NCBI GenBank assembly: GCA_967755175.1
Contig: CBRAFO010000007.1
Coordinates: 1 to 64,000 of the forward strand
Direction of reading: 5' to 3'
Source: Rariglobus sp967755175
GTDB taxonomy: Bacteria; Verrucomicrobiota; Verrucomicrobiia; Opitutales; Opitutaceae
Length of the DNA stretch: 64,000 nt
Shown here piece after piece: positions 44,377-54,500 of the stretch (position 1 is its first letter; every line of letters begins with the position of its first letter). The notes under the pieces are model-generated. The model was not told the DNA's origin. It ran no database searches and worked only from the letters and a program-made list of their open reading frames with translations. The position numbers and the translations under genes were made by a program.

Positions 44377-44811
44377 TCCCTTCTGAAAAAGACGGCCATC
44401 GGGGGAGCACGATCCACGACTTGAAATCCGCGTTAGTTCGTCACGTTTCGGGGCCGCCTGCGGCCCGTTATGGCCACATAACGACATTTCAGTGGAAGTT
44501 AGATGGGGTAGTCGCCGCCTGATGCGCTCGATGACAAGCCGCTGAGTGGTGTTTTCAGGCGTCGGTCTGAAAGCTACGCCGGCGGCGAACACCGCTTTCA
44601 GCAGCATTGCCATCGGCACTAGGTGACATGGTGAAAGTGTGAGGGTGGCTCCGAGGTCCCAAGACCTGGTCGCGTGTGATGATGAATCTGACCCGATCAT
44701 GCTCTTTTGAGGGGCCGTTTCTTACAAAGAAGAATTTTTGAAGCCAGTGATGTAAGAATCGGCTCATGTGTTTTTGTCCGCCTGCACTGGTGGATCTGTA
44801 GATTTATTTCA

Positions 44812-44827
44812 TATGTAACGATACATA
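44812..44827. promoter_or_regulatory. Palindrome, candidate regulator binding site
   Basis: TATGTA (44812-44817) and TACATA (44822-44827) with a 4-base centre form a perfect inverted repeat in the AT-rich gap. A regulator site is possible; nothing identifies the protein. Confidence 0.35.
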
Positions 44828-44899
44828 AGTAGCTAACTCAGCGGATATCAGGGGTGGCGCACTGGTGAATTTAGCTCTGAACGGGTGTGTAAGACGGTC

Positions 44900-44958
44900 G
44901 AAGTCATAACGACAAAACGGCAGCTTTTTTGACGCGGCATGGAAGAAGTCATAACGAC
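44900..44958. repeat. 14-base direct repeat
   Basis: GAAGTCATAACGAC occurs at 44900-44913 and again, identically, at 44945-44958, 45 bases apart start to start. A second, imperfect pair, GGACGAAGCCATGCC at about 44963 and GGACGAAGCGATGCC at about 45014, lies just beyond. Spacings near whole turns of the helix would suit repeated regulator sites. Confidence 0.6.
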
Positions 44959-44982
44959 CGCGGGACGAAGCCATGCCTATCG

Positions 44983-44998
44983 ATTTACACCTGTAAAT
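44983..44998. promoter_or_regulatory. Palindrome, candidate regulator binding site
   Basis: ATTTACA (44983-44989) and TGTAAAT (44992-44998) around CC form a perfect inverted repeat about 400 bases upstream of the LodA-like start. It resembles a dimeric repressor or activator site. Function is inferred only from symmetry. Confidence 0.4.
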
Positions 44999-45395
44999 TT
45001 TTGTGAATAAAATGGACGAAGCGATGCCGATCATGGCCCCCAATCCATGACCACGACCCTACATTCCTCTCTTTACGATGGAGTAATGGCAGTTGCATTT
45101 TTATTAAAATAACCTTGCGGCGTAATGAAACGATTTTGCATGGTATGTATTCGTTGACCTTATATGCGATCATACCCCGCGTTTTCTGTTATTTGTGAAA
45201 TGCTTACATAGCGTGCTCATTCGTAAGCAGGCATATTTACGGCCATAGGAGTCTGGCATCGGCTATGAATATGACCTGCGCCGCCTCCTCACGGGAGGCT
45301 TGGTCATCTCGGAAACCGCGCTCCGGAAAACTCGCGACTCAGTGACCCAAACCCCGACTCGTTCCAGATCCCCCATTCATTTTTTTCACCACCCC

Positions 45396-47327
45396 ATGAC
45401 ATCATCCCCCACAGTCGGCACTCCCGGTAAAATCGTTCGTGCTGCCATCCATCCCGCGATCGGCATCGCCCGGGTCGGCAACAGCCCCGAGGAGTTCTAC
45501 ATCGGCCCTGAAGTCGCCGAGCCCGCTCCGAAGCCGCCCGGCTTTTACAAGGACGGCACGGGCGCGCTTAAACGCGAAGCCGCGCTCTTCCGCGTCTATG
45601 GTTATGATGCCGCTGGCAACGTCGTCGCCGAACTCAACGCCGCCAACGCCGACATCACCTGGACCGCCCACCTCGCGAACGAGAAAGCCGCTTGGTATCA
45701 GTTCCAGATCGCCCTCGACATCCCTGAGGCGAATCTCCCGCCGCCCGCCATCGATCCCTCGCTTCGGCGCAACTCCAACTTCTACGGCCCGGCCCGCCGC
45801 GAACTGGTCATCGATCCCGGCGCGATCTCGATCCACGGCGCCAGCCAGTCCGGCGCCAGCTACCGGTTTGATCGCGGGCGCTTCTGCGGGAAACCGGTTT
45901 ACCTGGGCGAACTCCGCACCGATGCGGCCGGCCACCTCATCGTCCTCGGCGGGCACGGGCACTCCGCATCCTATGACGGCAAACCCGCGGTCACCTTCGC
46001 GAACAACGATGGCTGGCATGACGATGTCGCCGATGGCCCGGTCACCGCGACGGTCAAGATCGACGGACACGTAATCCCCTGCGAAGGCGCCTGGGTCGCG
46101 GTCGCCCCGCCCAACTACGCCCCCGATCTCGTGACCGTGCGCACGATGTATGACCTGCTCCTCGCGCTCTTCGTGGACGCCGCTTGGCTAACTGCGCCCG
46201 CGACCGTGTCGTTCACGAACGACATCTTGCCCATCCTCCAACGCCTCTCCGGACTCGAGTGGGTCAACTCCGGCTTTGCGACGGGCTTCGGCTGGGGTTC
46301 GCGCCAGTATTTCGGCGACCCGGTCTATTTGAGGAAGCTTTCGCAAAAGCCGACGACCGCTCCCGACGGCACCGTTAACGACGAGTTCGGCGAGCTGCGC
46401 CGGCAGATCAATAACTCCTTCCGCGTTTACGAACGCGACGGCATGTCGCCCGTTCCCTGGCCCTGGATTTATGGCGACGCGATGAGCATCCCCGCGTCCT
46501 CTCCGCGCCAATACAACGCGCTCTCCTCTTTGCAAATGGGCCTGCTCGCACGCTGGGTGAAGGGCGATTTTGTGGACGACTACGGCACGACGCCTCCGCC
46601 GCCCCGCAACATCGCTCAGGTGCCGCTCGCGCAACAGCCCGCCATGCTCGACCGCGCCGCCCTCACGTTCTGTCTGGCCGATGCGTTTCATCCCGGTTGC
46701 GAGATCACCTGGCCGATCCGCCAGCTCTCGATGTTCTCTGCGCCTTTTCGCATTCGTCACCGTCCGCCAGGCGAACCGGAGCCCGACTATGGTCCGCAAC
46801 TCACACCCGCCATCGCGCTCAGCCCCGGCGGACCCGTTTACGCACAGGGCCCCGGCGGACTTTCGCGTTGGATGGCGGTGCCTTGGCAGACGGACACGGC
46901 GAGTTGCCAAAGCGGTTACGACAGCGCCTACGATCCGCTCATCCCGACCTTCTGGGCCGCGCGCGTTCCCAACCAGGTGCTCACCCAGGAGGATTATCAG
47001 ATCGCCACCGATCCCGCGCGTCCTCAGGCCGAGCGCCTTCGCGCCTTTAACAACCGCCCCAAGTGGATGCGTGTTCTCGCGAAAAACTATAAGGTTTATA
47101 TCAACCAAATGGTTTCCGACTTCGGCAAGATGGGCGTGGTCGAGACGCATGCCAATCACGGCGACCCGCTGCTGCCGCCCTTGATCCTCGTCGAATCGAA
47201 ACCCGGCGCGATTCCGGCACCTCCGGCCACCTCGCTGAAGTCGGCTTCGTTAACCGCAGCCGTGCCTGCCGAGACCTCCGGCGTCCACGAGGCACCGTCG
47301 GACAAGATCCACCGGCTCCATCGCTGA
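45396..47327 (+). CDS. LodA/GoxA-family cysteine tryptophylquinone (CTQ) amino acid oxidase-like protein
   Basis: A 643-aa protein from the ATG at 45396; longer starts upstream give non-conserved sequence. The N-terminus (VRAAIHPAIGIARVGNSPEEFYIGPEV), RRELVIDPGAISIHG, GHLIVLGGHGHS and LTFCLADAFHPGCEITWPIR to RWMAVPWQTDTASCQSGY are those of the LodA family. C435 (FHPGC) and W497 (PWQTD) lie 62 residues apart, close to the spacing of the CTQ-forming Cys and Trp of LodA, so a protein-derived quinone is expected. Known members oxidise lysine (epsilon) or glycine and release H2O2. The substrate here cannot be read from sequence. There is no classical signal peptide, as in LodA itself. The modifying flavoprotein is the next gene. 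Confidence 0.88.
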   Translation: MTSSPTVGTPGKIVRAAIHPAIGIARVGNSPEEFYIGPEVAEPAPKPPGFYKDGTGALKREAALFRVYGYDAAGNVVAELNAANADITWTAHLANEKAAWYQFQIALDIPEANLPPPAIDPSLRRNSNFYGPARRELVIDPGAISIHGASQSGASYRFDRGRFCGKPVYLGELRTDAAGHLIVLGGHGHSASYDGKPAVTFANNDGWHDDVADGPVTATVKIDGHVIPCEGAWVAVAPPNYAPDLVTVRTMYDLLLALFVDAAWLTAPATVSFTNDILPILQRLSGLEWVNSGFATGFGWGSRQYFGDPVYLRKLSQKPTTAPDGTVNDEFGELRRQINNSFRVYERDGMSPVPWPWIYGDAMSIPASSPRQYNALSSLQMGLLARWVKGDFVDDYGTTPPPPRNIAQVPLAQQPAMLDRAALTFCLADAFHPGCEITWPIRQLSMFSAPFRIRHRPPGEPEPDYGPQLTPAIALSPGGPVYAQGPGGLSRWMAVPWQTDTASCQSGYDSAYDPLIPTFWAARVPNQVLTQEDYQIATDPARPQAERLRAFNNRPKWMRVLAKNYKVYINQMVSDFGKMGVVETHANHGDPLLPPLILVESKPGAIPAPPATSLKSASLTAAVPAETSGVHEAPSDKIHRLHR

Positions 47328-47336
47328 ACGTTTCGC

Positions 47337-48509
47337 GTGTCCACCGTTTCCTCCACCTATGACGCCGTCGTGATCGGCGGCGGCCCTGCCGGGTCGGCCG
47401 CCGCACTCACGCTTGCGCGTGCCTGCTGGCGCGTGTTGCTGGCGGAGACAGTGAGCACGGTGCCCTTTAAAATCGGCGAGTCACTCCCGCCGGCGGTGCG
47501 TCCGCTGCTCCGTGATCTGGGCATTGATTCATGGATGCTCACCAACGACCACCTCCCGGGTCCCGGCACGGTCGCAGTCTGGGGCGGAGACACGCCGGTG
47601 GAGCGTGATTTCATCCGCGATCCCCACGGCTCCGGTTGGCATCTGGACCGCCCCAAATTCGACGTTGATCTCCGCGCAACCGCCCGGGCGGCGGGAGCCG
47701 ACGTGCGGACCGGCTGTGCCTGCATTGGCGCCGCCCGGGGCACGCCGTCCGCGCACTCGGACTGGGACCTTCGGTTCACGGCGGAGGGTGGGGTGTTTCA
47801 GGTCTCCACGCCTTGGGTAATCGACGCCACGGGACGCCGTGCCCTCATTGCCGAACAAAACGGCGCTCCGGGCGAACGTGACGACGCGTTGGTTGCTTTC
47901 TGCGCCGTTCTGCCGGCCTCATCGAAAACGACCGACGCGCGCTCCTGGGTCGAGTCCGTGGAGGACGGTTGGTGGTATGTGACGCGCCTGCCCGACCACC
48001 GTCGACTCGTGGCGTTTTTTACCGACGACGATCTGCCGGCCGCTCGCGAAGTGAGCACGACCGCTGGGCTGACCCGCCGTTTGGCCGACACTCGCCATGT
48101 GGGTTCCGTCGCTGGCTTAACCGGTGACGATTCAATGGACCGCGTGCGGCGCTTTCCGGCCGGCAGTGTGTCACGGCGTGTGTTTTCCGGCGAGGGCTGG
48201 CTCGCGGTCGGCGACGCTTCGCTGGCGTTTGATCCGCTGTCGTCGCAGGGAATTTTCCATGCGCTCTACACGGGGTTGCGCGGCGCGCAGGCGGTGATCT
48301 CCCGCGCCGGTGGCAACGACACTGCGTTGTCCACTTGGGATGACCGCTTGCGTTCGATTCACGCCGCCTACCACAACCACCTCGCTCAATGCTACCGGGC
48401 CGAGACGCGTTGGGCAGAGTCCCCGTTTTGGCAGCGTCGCCACGACTCAGGCGCAGTCGGTGCGCTTCGCACGGAAACCTCTGCAGCCGATCTGTCCGCA
48501 GCTTTTTGA
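47337..48509 (+). CDS. LodB-type FAD-dependent oxidoreductase (CTQ maturation)
   Basis: A 390-aa flavoprotein starting at GTG, 9 bases after the LodA-like stop. It has the dinucleotide-binding motif DAVVIGGGPAGSAAALTLAR (about residues 9-28), an ESLPP segment after the first strand region, and the second FAD motif GWLAVGDASLAFDPLSSQGI. It belongs to the tryptophan-halogenase/geranylgeranyl-reductase-like group that includes LodB and GoxB. These proteins hydroxylate the precursor Trp of their cognate LodA-type enzyme, allowing the Cys-Trp crosslink. Adjacency to 45396-47327 strongly supports this role. Cytoplasmic. Confidence 0.87.
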   Translation: MSTVSSTYDAVVIGGGPAGSAAALTLARACWRVLLAETVSTVPFKIGESLPPAVRPLLRDLGIDSWMLTNDHLPGPGTVAVWGGDTPVERDFIRDPHGSGWHLDRPKFDVDLRATARAAGADVRTGCACIGAARGTPSAHSDWDLRFTAEGGVFQVSTPWVIDATGRRALIAEQNGAPGERDDALVAFCAVLPASSKTTDARSWVESVEDGWWYVTRLPDHRRLVAFFTDDDLPAAREVSTTAGLTRRLADTRHVGSVAGLTGDDSMDRVRRFPAGSVSRRVFSGEGWLAVGDASLAFDPLSSQGIFHALYTGLRGAQAVISRAGGNDTALSTWDDRLRSIHAAYHNHLAQCYRAETRWAESPFWQRRHDSGAVGALRTETSAADLSAAF

Positions 48510-48550
48510 TTTTCCCTTTCCTCGCTTCACTCGCACCCCGTCCCACTCCT

Positions 48551-51500
48551 ATGAAACCACGTCCCCGCCGTTCCTTCGGCCCATCCTTGGTGATGTCCTG
48601 TTTGTTCGCCTGTTTTGCCTCGGTGGCAGCTCAGGCTGTCGCGGCTGAATCGAGTTCCCCCACGACCGTTTTTGCCGATGTCGTGGCGCTGGATCAGCCG
48701 TTCATGTTCAACCGCCTCGGCGCGGCGCAGCCCCAGGGCATGATCTTCGCGCTGGCCGGCGACATCGTTCCGATGGAGGCGGGGCAGGGGATCTCGCCCG
48801 GCAATGTCATGCTGCGAAAAGACAAACGCGCCCGCCCGCTCGTGCTGCGCGTCAACGCCGGCCAGTTCCTCGAAATTCGTTTCACCAATCTCCTCGCGCC
48901 GCAGCCCGTTAATCCGGCCACCAGTGGTGCGATCACTTCGCTGCAACCGGTCACTCGCTCGGCCGGCGTGCACATCACCGGCATGGAACTCGTTTCGGTG
49001 ACGTTGCCCAACGGCCAGGTTCAGCCCGGTATCGCCAGCGACGCCACCTGGGTGGGCGTCAACCCCGACAGCCTCGCCGCGCCCGGCCAGCAACGCATCT
49101 ATAAATACTACGCGAAGGCCGAGGGCACGTTCATGCTCTACAGCGCGGGCGGCGATTGGGCCGGCCAGTTGCAGGCCGGTTTGTTCGGCGCCGCCACGGT
49201 GGAGCCGACCCATGCGCAGTGGTATCGCAGCCAGGTCACCCACGACGACCTCGAACTCGCCGCCTATCGCGTTGAGCCGACCAAGGACGGACGTCTGCGA
49301 GTTCCCGGCCGCGACGATCTTACGTTCCAACGCAAGACCGACCGCGACGGCAAACCGCTCACCGTCACTACCGAAGACGGCGAATTGAACCTCTGGAGTT
49401 TCTGGACGCCCGATTCCTATCAGCTGGGTGAGCAAAAGACGGACGTGATCATCCGCCGTGACCGCGTCTTCACGCCCGACGGTCGCCCGCTGGTCGATTA
49501 CAACGCGGTCTATCCTGCCGGCCATCCGCGTGCCGGCCTGCCCATCCTGCTCATGACCCGCAGCCTCGCCGACGGCCGCGACGAATTGATCTCCAGCGAC
49601 CTCACCGCGATCATTACCGGCCCGGGTGGCGGCAATTTTCCATTCACCGAAAATGGCCCTGGCTTTACGCAGAATCCGACTTACCCGGGCCGTCGTGAAC
49701 CGTTCCGTGAGCTCACCATCATGTATCACGAGAGCTTCGGCACCGTGCAGGCGTTTCAGCAGTTCAACAACCCGCAGCCGCTCGCCGCCGTGCTCGGCGC
49801 CGGCACCGATAACTTCGCGATCAACTACGGCTCCGCCGGCATCGGCGCAGAGGTGCTCGCCAGCCGTCTCGGCGTCGGTCCGATGGGCGCCAAGGAGTCC
49901 GTCGATCTCAAGTTCGAGGAGTTTTTCCTGAGTTCCTGGGCCTGCGGCGATCCCGCCATGGTCGTGGACGTTCCCGCCAACGCGCCCAACCAGACCGTGA
50001 CCGATCCGGCCACCGGTTCGCAGCAGATCAACTCGCTCATCACCAACGGCAATGCCGCCGCGTTTAAGCCGCTCTCGGGCAAGAAAGCCACCAAGGCCTA
50101 CTATCCCGACGACCCCTCCAACGTTTACCACAGCTACATCCGCGACCGCGTGACGATGCGCGTGCTTCACACCGGCGGCGGCATCACCCACGTGCATCAC
50201 TTGCACGCGCACCAATGGCTGCGTTCGCCCAACAGCGACGACGGTCACTACCTCGACAGCCAGATGATCACCCCGGGCTCCGCCTACACGATGGAGATCG
50301 CCCACAACGGCAGCGGTAACCTCAACGAAACCGTCGGCGATTCGATTTTCCACTGTCACTTTTATCCGCACTTCGCCAGCGGCATGTGGGCGCTGTGGCG
50401 CACCCATGATGTCTTCGAATCCGGCACCCGTCTCGACCGCGATGGTCGTCCGCTCCCCGGTTGGAACCGCGCGCTGCCCGATGGCGAGATCGTGGCCGGA
50501 ACGCCGATTCCCGCCGTCGTGCCGATGCCCACGCTGGCCATGGCCCCGGCGCCCGCCCCCGTGCGTCTTATCGACAACGGTCGTCGCGTTGAAGTCCGCC
50601 CCAAGATCCCCGCCGACCGCCACCACGAAGCCTTCTACGACAGTCCGGGGTTTCCGTTCTTCGTGCCCGGCGTCTCCGGACACCGCGCTCCGCATCCGCC
50701 TCTCGACATGGCTTGGGAAGAATCCGCCCCCGGCGTTCCCTCCCACGATAAAGACGGCAAGCTGATCTACCTGGATGGCGGCCTTCCTCGTCACCAGGTG
50801 CTCGACGGCACCATCGTCCACGAACTGCACACGCGCTGGGATTTCAGCAAAGACTTCCTCGTCCGCGACAAGTCCGGCAAACCCATCGCCGGCGGCCTGA
50901 TCGCCTTCGAACTCCCCGAGGATGGCACCGCCATCGAGAAAGCCGCGATGGCCGCGACTTCGACTCGCACCCGCGCCTCGGTTCTCCCCAACGGCGACCC
51001 CGGCAACTTTACGCTCAACGGCCTGCCTCCCGCCCACGGCGCGCCCTTTGCCAACCCCAGCGTCGATGAGAACGGCAACGCCCAGATCAACGTCCGCCGT
51101 TATCAAGGCGCCGCGATCCAGACCGACGCCGTGCTCAACAAGCAGGGGTGGCACTTCCCGCAGCAGCGCATCATCACGCTCTGGCAGGACGTGAAGCCCA
51201 CCATCAGCGGTGACCGCGCTCCGCAGCCCTTCTTCTTCCGCGCCAACACCGGCGAGACGGTCGAATTCTGGCACACCAATCTCGTGCCCGATTACTACGA
51301 TCTCGACGACTTCCAGGTGCGCACCCCGACCGACATCATCGGTCAACACATCCACCTCGTGAAGTTCGACGTGCTCGCCTCCGACGGCGCTGGCAACGGC
51401 TTCAACTACGAAGACGGCACCTTCAGCCCCGACGAGGTCCGCACCCGCATCGACGCGCTCAACCTCTCCGGCGGTCTCCACGTCTTCGATCCCCGCACGC

Positions 51501-54500
51501 AGTTTGCGGGCAAGAAGCAGCGCACACTCACCGCAAAACCCGCCCCGGCTGTTTTCGGTTCCGCTCCAGCCGGACAAGACTGGGCGGGCGCGCAGACCAC
51601 CATTCAGCGCTGGGGCATCGATCCCGTGGTTAACAACCTCGGCGAAGATCGCACCCTCCGCACGGTCTTCACGCACGACCATTTCGGACCCTCGACCCAC
51701 CAGCAGGCCGGCCTCTACGGCGGCCTGCTCGTCGAACCCCAAGGCTCCAAATGGTATGACCCCATCGCCGGCGGTCTTCTCTACGACACGACGAAGCGCA
51801 GCGACGGCGGCCCTACCTTGTGGCAGGCCAACATCGTCACGGCCAACCCGGTCGACAGCTACCGCGAGTTCGCCATCGAGTTCGGCGACTTCCAACTCGC
51901 CTATGGCCCCGGCAGTCCCTCGAAGCCCGGCACGCCCAGCACCCCGCTCTTCACCACAACCACCACCTCCACCTTCCCGGTTCCCCTCAAACCGGGCAAG
52001 GTCACGGCCGCCGTCGCATCAATCTTTGCGACCAACGGCGTCGTGTTCGCCAACGACCACGCGATCCTTGAACAAGGCAAGACGTCCGGCGAGTGGCTGT
52101 TGACCTATCGTCCGGCGAAGGACGTTGCGGAGCGCTATCGTCTGGTGCCCACCACCGCCACCGCGAGCCCCGCGCTCTACGCGGTGTATCCGCTGGATCA
52201 GCCGCACTCGTGGGTATCGTCCACGTTTGCGATCAACCCTGCGCCGGTTGACGCCAACAATCAGGTGAGCGGTGCGCCTTATCCCACGCTCATCAGCGTG
52301 CCCACGCCCGGCACCTTCTCGCTCAACTACCGCAACGAGCCGATTCCCTCCCGCGTGTGGGACCCCGTGAAGCAACAGCCCGCCGCCGGCACCGCCGGCG
52401 ACTTGTCGTTTGCCTACGCCTCGATTCCGCGCGCCGATGTCCGCCTGAATCAGCAGCCGATTCCGGGCACGGCGATCAATCCCTCCGACCCGACCAGCTT
52501 CACGTTCCCGGCTAACATCAACCCGACCGTCAACGGCCCGACGACCTCGGTTGGCGACCTCGGCAAGGTGCAGCCCACCGATCCGTTCACCCCGATGTTC
52601 CGCGCCTACGCCGGCGACAAGGTTCAGGTGCGCACCCTCGTGGGAGCGCATCAAAACCCGCACTTCTTAAGCATCGACGGCGTCAGCTGGCTCTTCGAAC
52701 CCGGCAATGAAAACTCCGGCTATCGCAACAACCAGCCGATGGGCATCTCCGAGCACTTCGAGATGAACTTCACGCTGCCGCGCGCCACCGAATCGACCGC
52801 CCTCCCGTTCGCCGATCATCGCTACGAGGCGAGCGCCGGTGTCGATGGCGTCACCAACGGCATCTGGGGCATCCTCCGTTCCTACCAACAACAGGTTCCG
52901 GAGCTCGTTCCGCTGCCCAACAACACTCCGCCCGCCAACGCGCCGCTGGTTGCCGAGATCAAACCTCCAGCCAACGCCAAAATCCGCCGTATCCACGTCG
53001 TGGCCACGACGGTGCAGCAGGCGACGGGCGGAGGATTGGTCTATAACTCCCGCGGACAAACGACTGCGCTCAATCCCGCTCAGATCAACACCGCGCTGCC
53101 GATCACCGATCCCGACGCCTTGATCTATGTGCGCGCCGAGGACCTTGATCCGACCACCGGCAAGTTGATCCATCCGGGGCGCATCGAGCCGCTCATCCTG
53201 CGCGCCGCCGCCGGCGAGTGGATCGAACTCACCCTCACGAATAACTTCCAGCCGTCCGCGCAGCCGGAAATCTTCGCGACCCCCGTCGCCGCGTCGTCTC
53301 CCTTCGGACAGGGTCCTGTCGCCGCCGTCCCGCCGATCACGTTGCTCACCTCGCCCAATGTCGGCCTCAATCCGCAGGTCGTCGGCTACGACATTACCCG
53401 AGCCAATGGCGTGAACGTCGGCTTCAACCCGACCGTCACCGTCGCGCCCGGCCAGACGTCCAAGCCGGTCTATTGGTATGCCGGTGCGCTCACCGTCGCG
53501 CAGGATGGCAGCTTCGTTGCTACTCCGATAGAGTTTGGCGCCATCAACCTCACGCCGTCCGACCCGCTCCAGCAGCATACGTTGGGCTTGGTTGGCGGAC
53601 TCGTGATTGAACCGGTGGGATCGACCTGGACGGAAGACGTTAACCAACGCGCATCCGCCACCGTCACCAAGGCCGATGGCACCACGTTCCGCGACTTCGT
53701 CATGATCTGCCAGGACGACGTCACGCTCACCAACGCCGCCGGCGCCCACACCGTGAACTACGGCACCGAGCCGATCGCCTACCGATATCCGACGTCGTAT
53801 TTCCCCATCGTGAATGGCGGTCCGAACTTCGCGGGTGCCGATGTCACCCAAGCCACCGCGAATTCGCTGGTCGCGGCCGATCCTCAAACGCCGATCTATG
53901 TGGCCGGCGCAGGCACTCCGGTGCGCTTCCGTATGCTCCATCCCGCCAACGCGGCCGGGGCCGACGGCGAGGTGCTCACGATCGATGGCCATGTCTTCCA
54001 GGAAGAGCCGTTTACCGACAACAGCCGCGTGATCGGCGACAACCCGCGTTCCCAGTGGTTTGGCGCCCGCGGCGGCCATGGTGCGCGTGATCGTTTCGAT
54101 CTCGTGCTCCCCAGCGCCGGCGGCGACCACCGGGTGCCCGGCGACTACCTCTACCGCTCGCTCATCGCCCTCGGCGGCGGCGACCAGGCCGACGGCGAGT
54201 GGGGCCTCTTCCGCGTCACCGCGCCGGGCAAGGATGCCGTCATCATCAAGCAGGCCGCAGTCAACGGCTCGCTCACGCTGTCCGGTGCCAACTCGGTAAA
54301 CCCCGCCACGGGCACCTTCGCGAAAACCATTTCGGTTTACGCGGGTGGTTCGACTTCCGGAACGCCGCTGGCCACTGCCAACGTCGATCCACTCACCGGC
54401 GCGTGGAGTGTGACTCAGGCGCTCACTGGCGCGGCTCCGGCCAAGCTGAGCGTGCTCTCGTCCGACGGTGGTTTGGCCACGGTCGATATCAAAGCCCCGG

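Larger units (their letters stand above)
44377..45395. other. AT-rich, gene-free gap upstream of the redox cluster
   Basis: About 1 kb without a convincing gene. From about 44690 to 45240 the base composition is clearly richer in A/T than anywhere else in the window. It holds two perfect palindromes, two direct-repeat pairs and a hairpin GCCTCC/GGAGGC (45283-45288 with 45294-45299). Short open frames on the minus strand (for example 44804-45043 and 44985-45173) show no known domain. It must contain the promoter of the LodA-like gene. It could also be the decayed remains of a mobile element or gene, but no transposase or integrase motif was recognised. Confidence 0.6.

Noticed and set aside
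43822..44700. Minus-strand open frame over the GH31 C-terminus as a possible transposase fragment
   Set aside because: No transposase or integrase motif; most of it is antisense to recognisable GH31 sequence.
44804..45173. Two short minus-strand open frames in the AT-rich gap
   Set aside because: No domain, signal or good start signal; composition fits non-coding DNA. Kept as part of the gap description.
48527..51895. Open frame of 1122 codons on the minus strand
   Set aside because: It is antisense to the multicopper oxidase gene, has no domain, and reflects the strong third-position GC bias of that gene.
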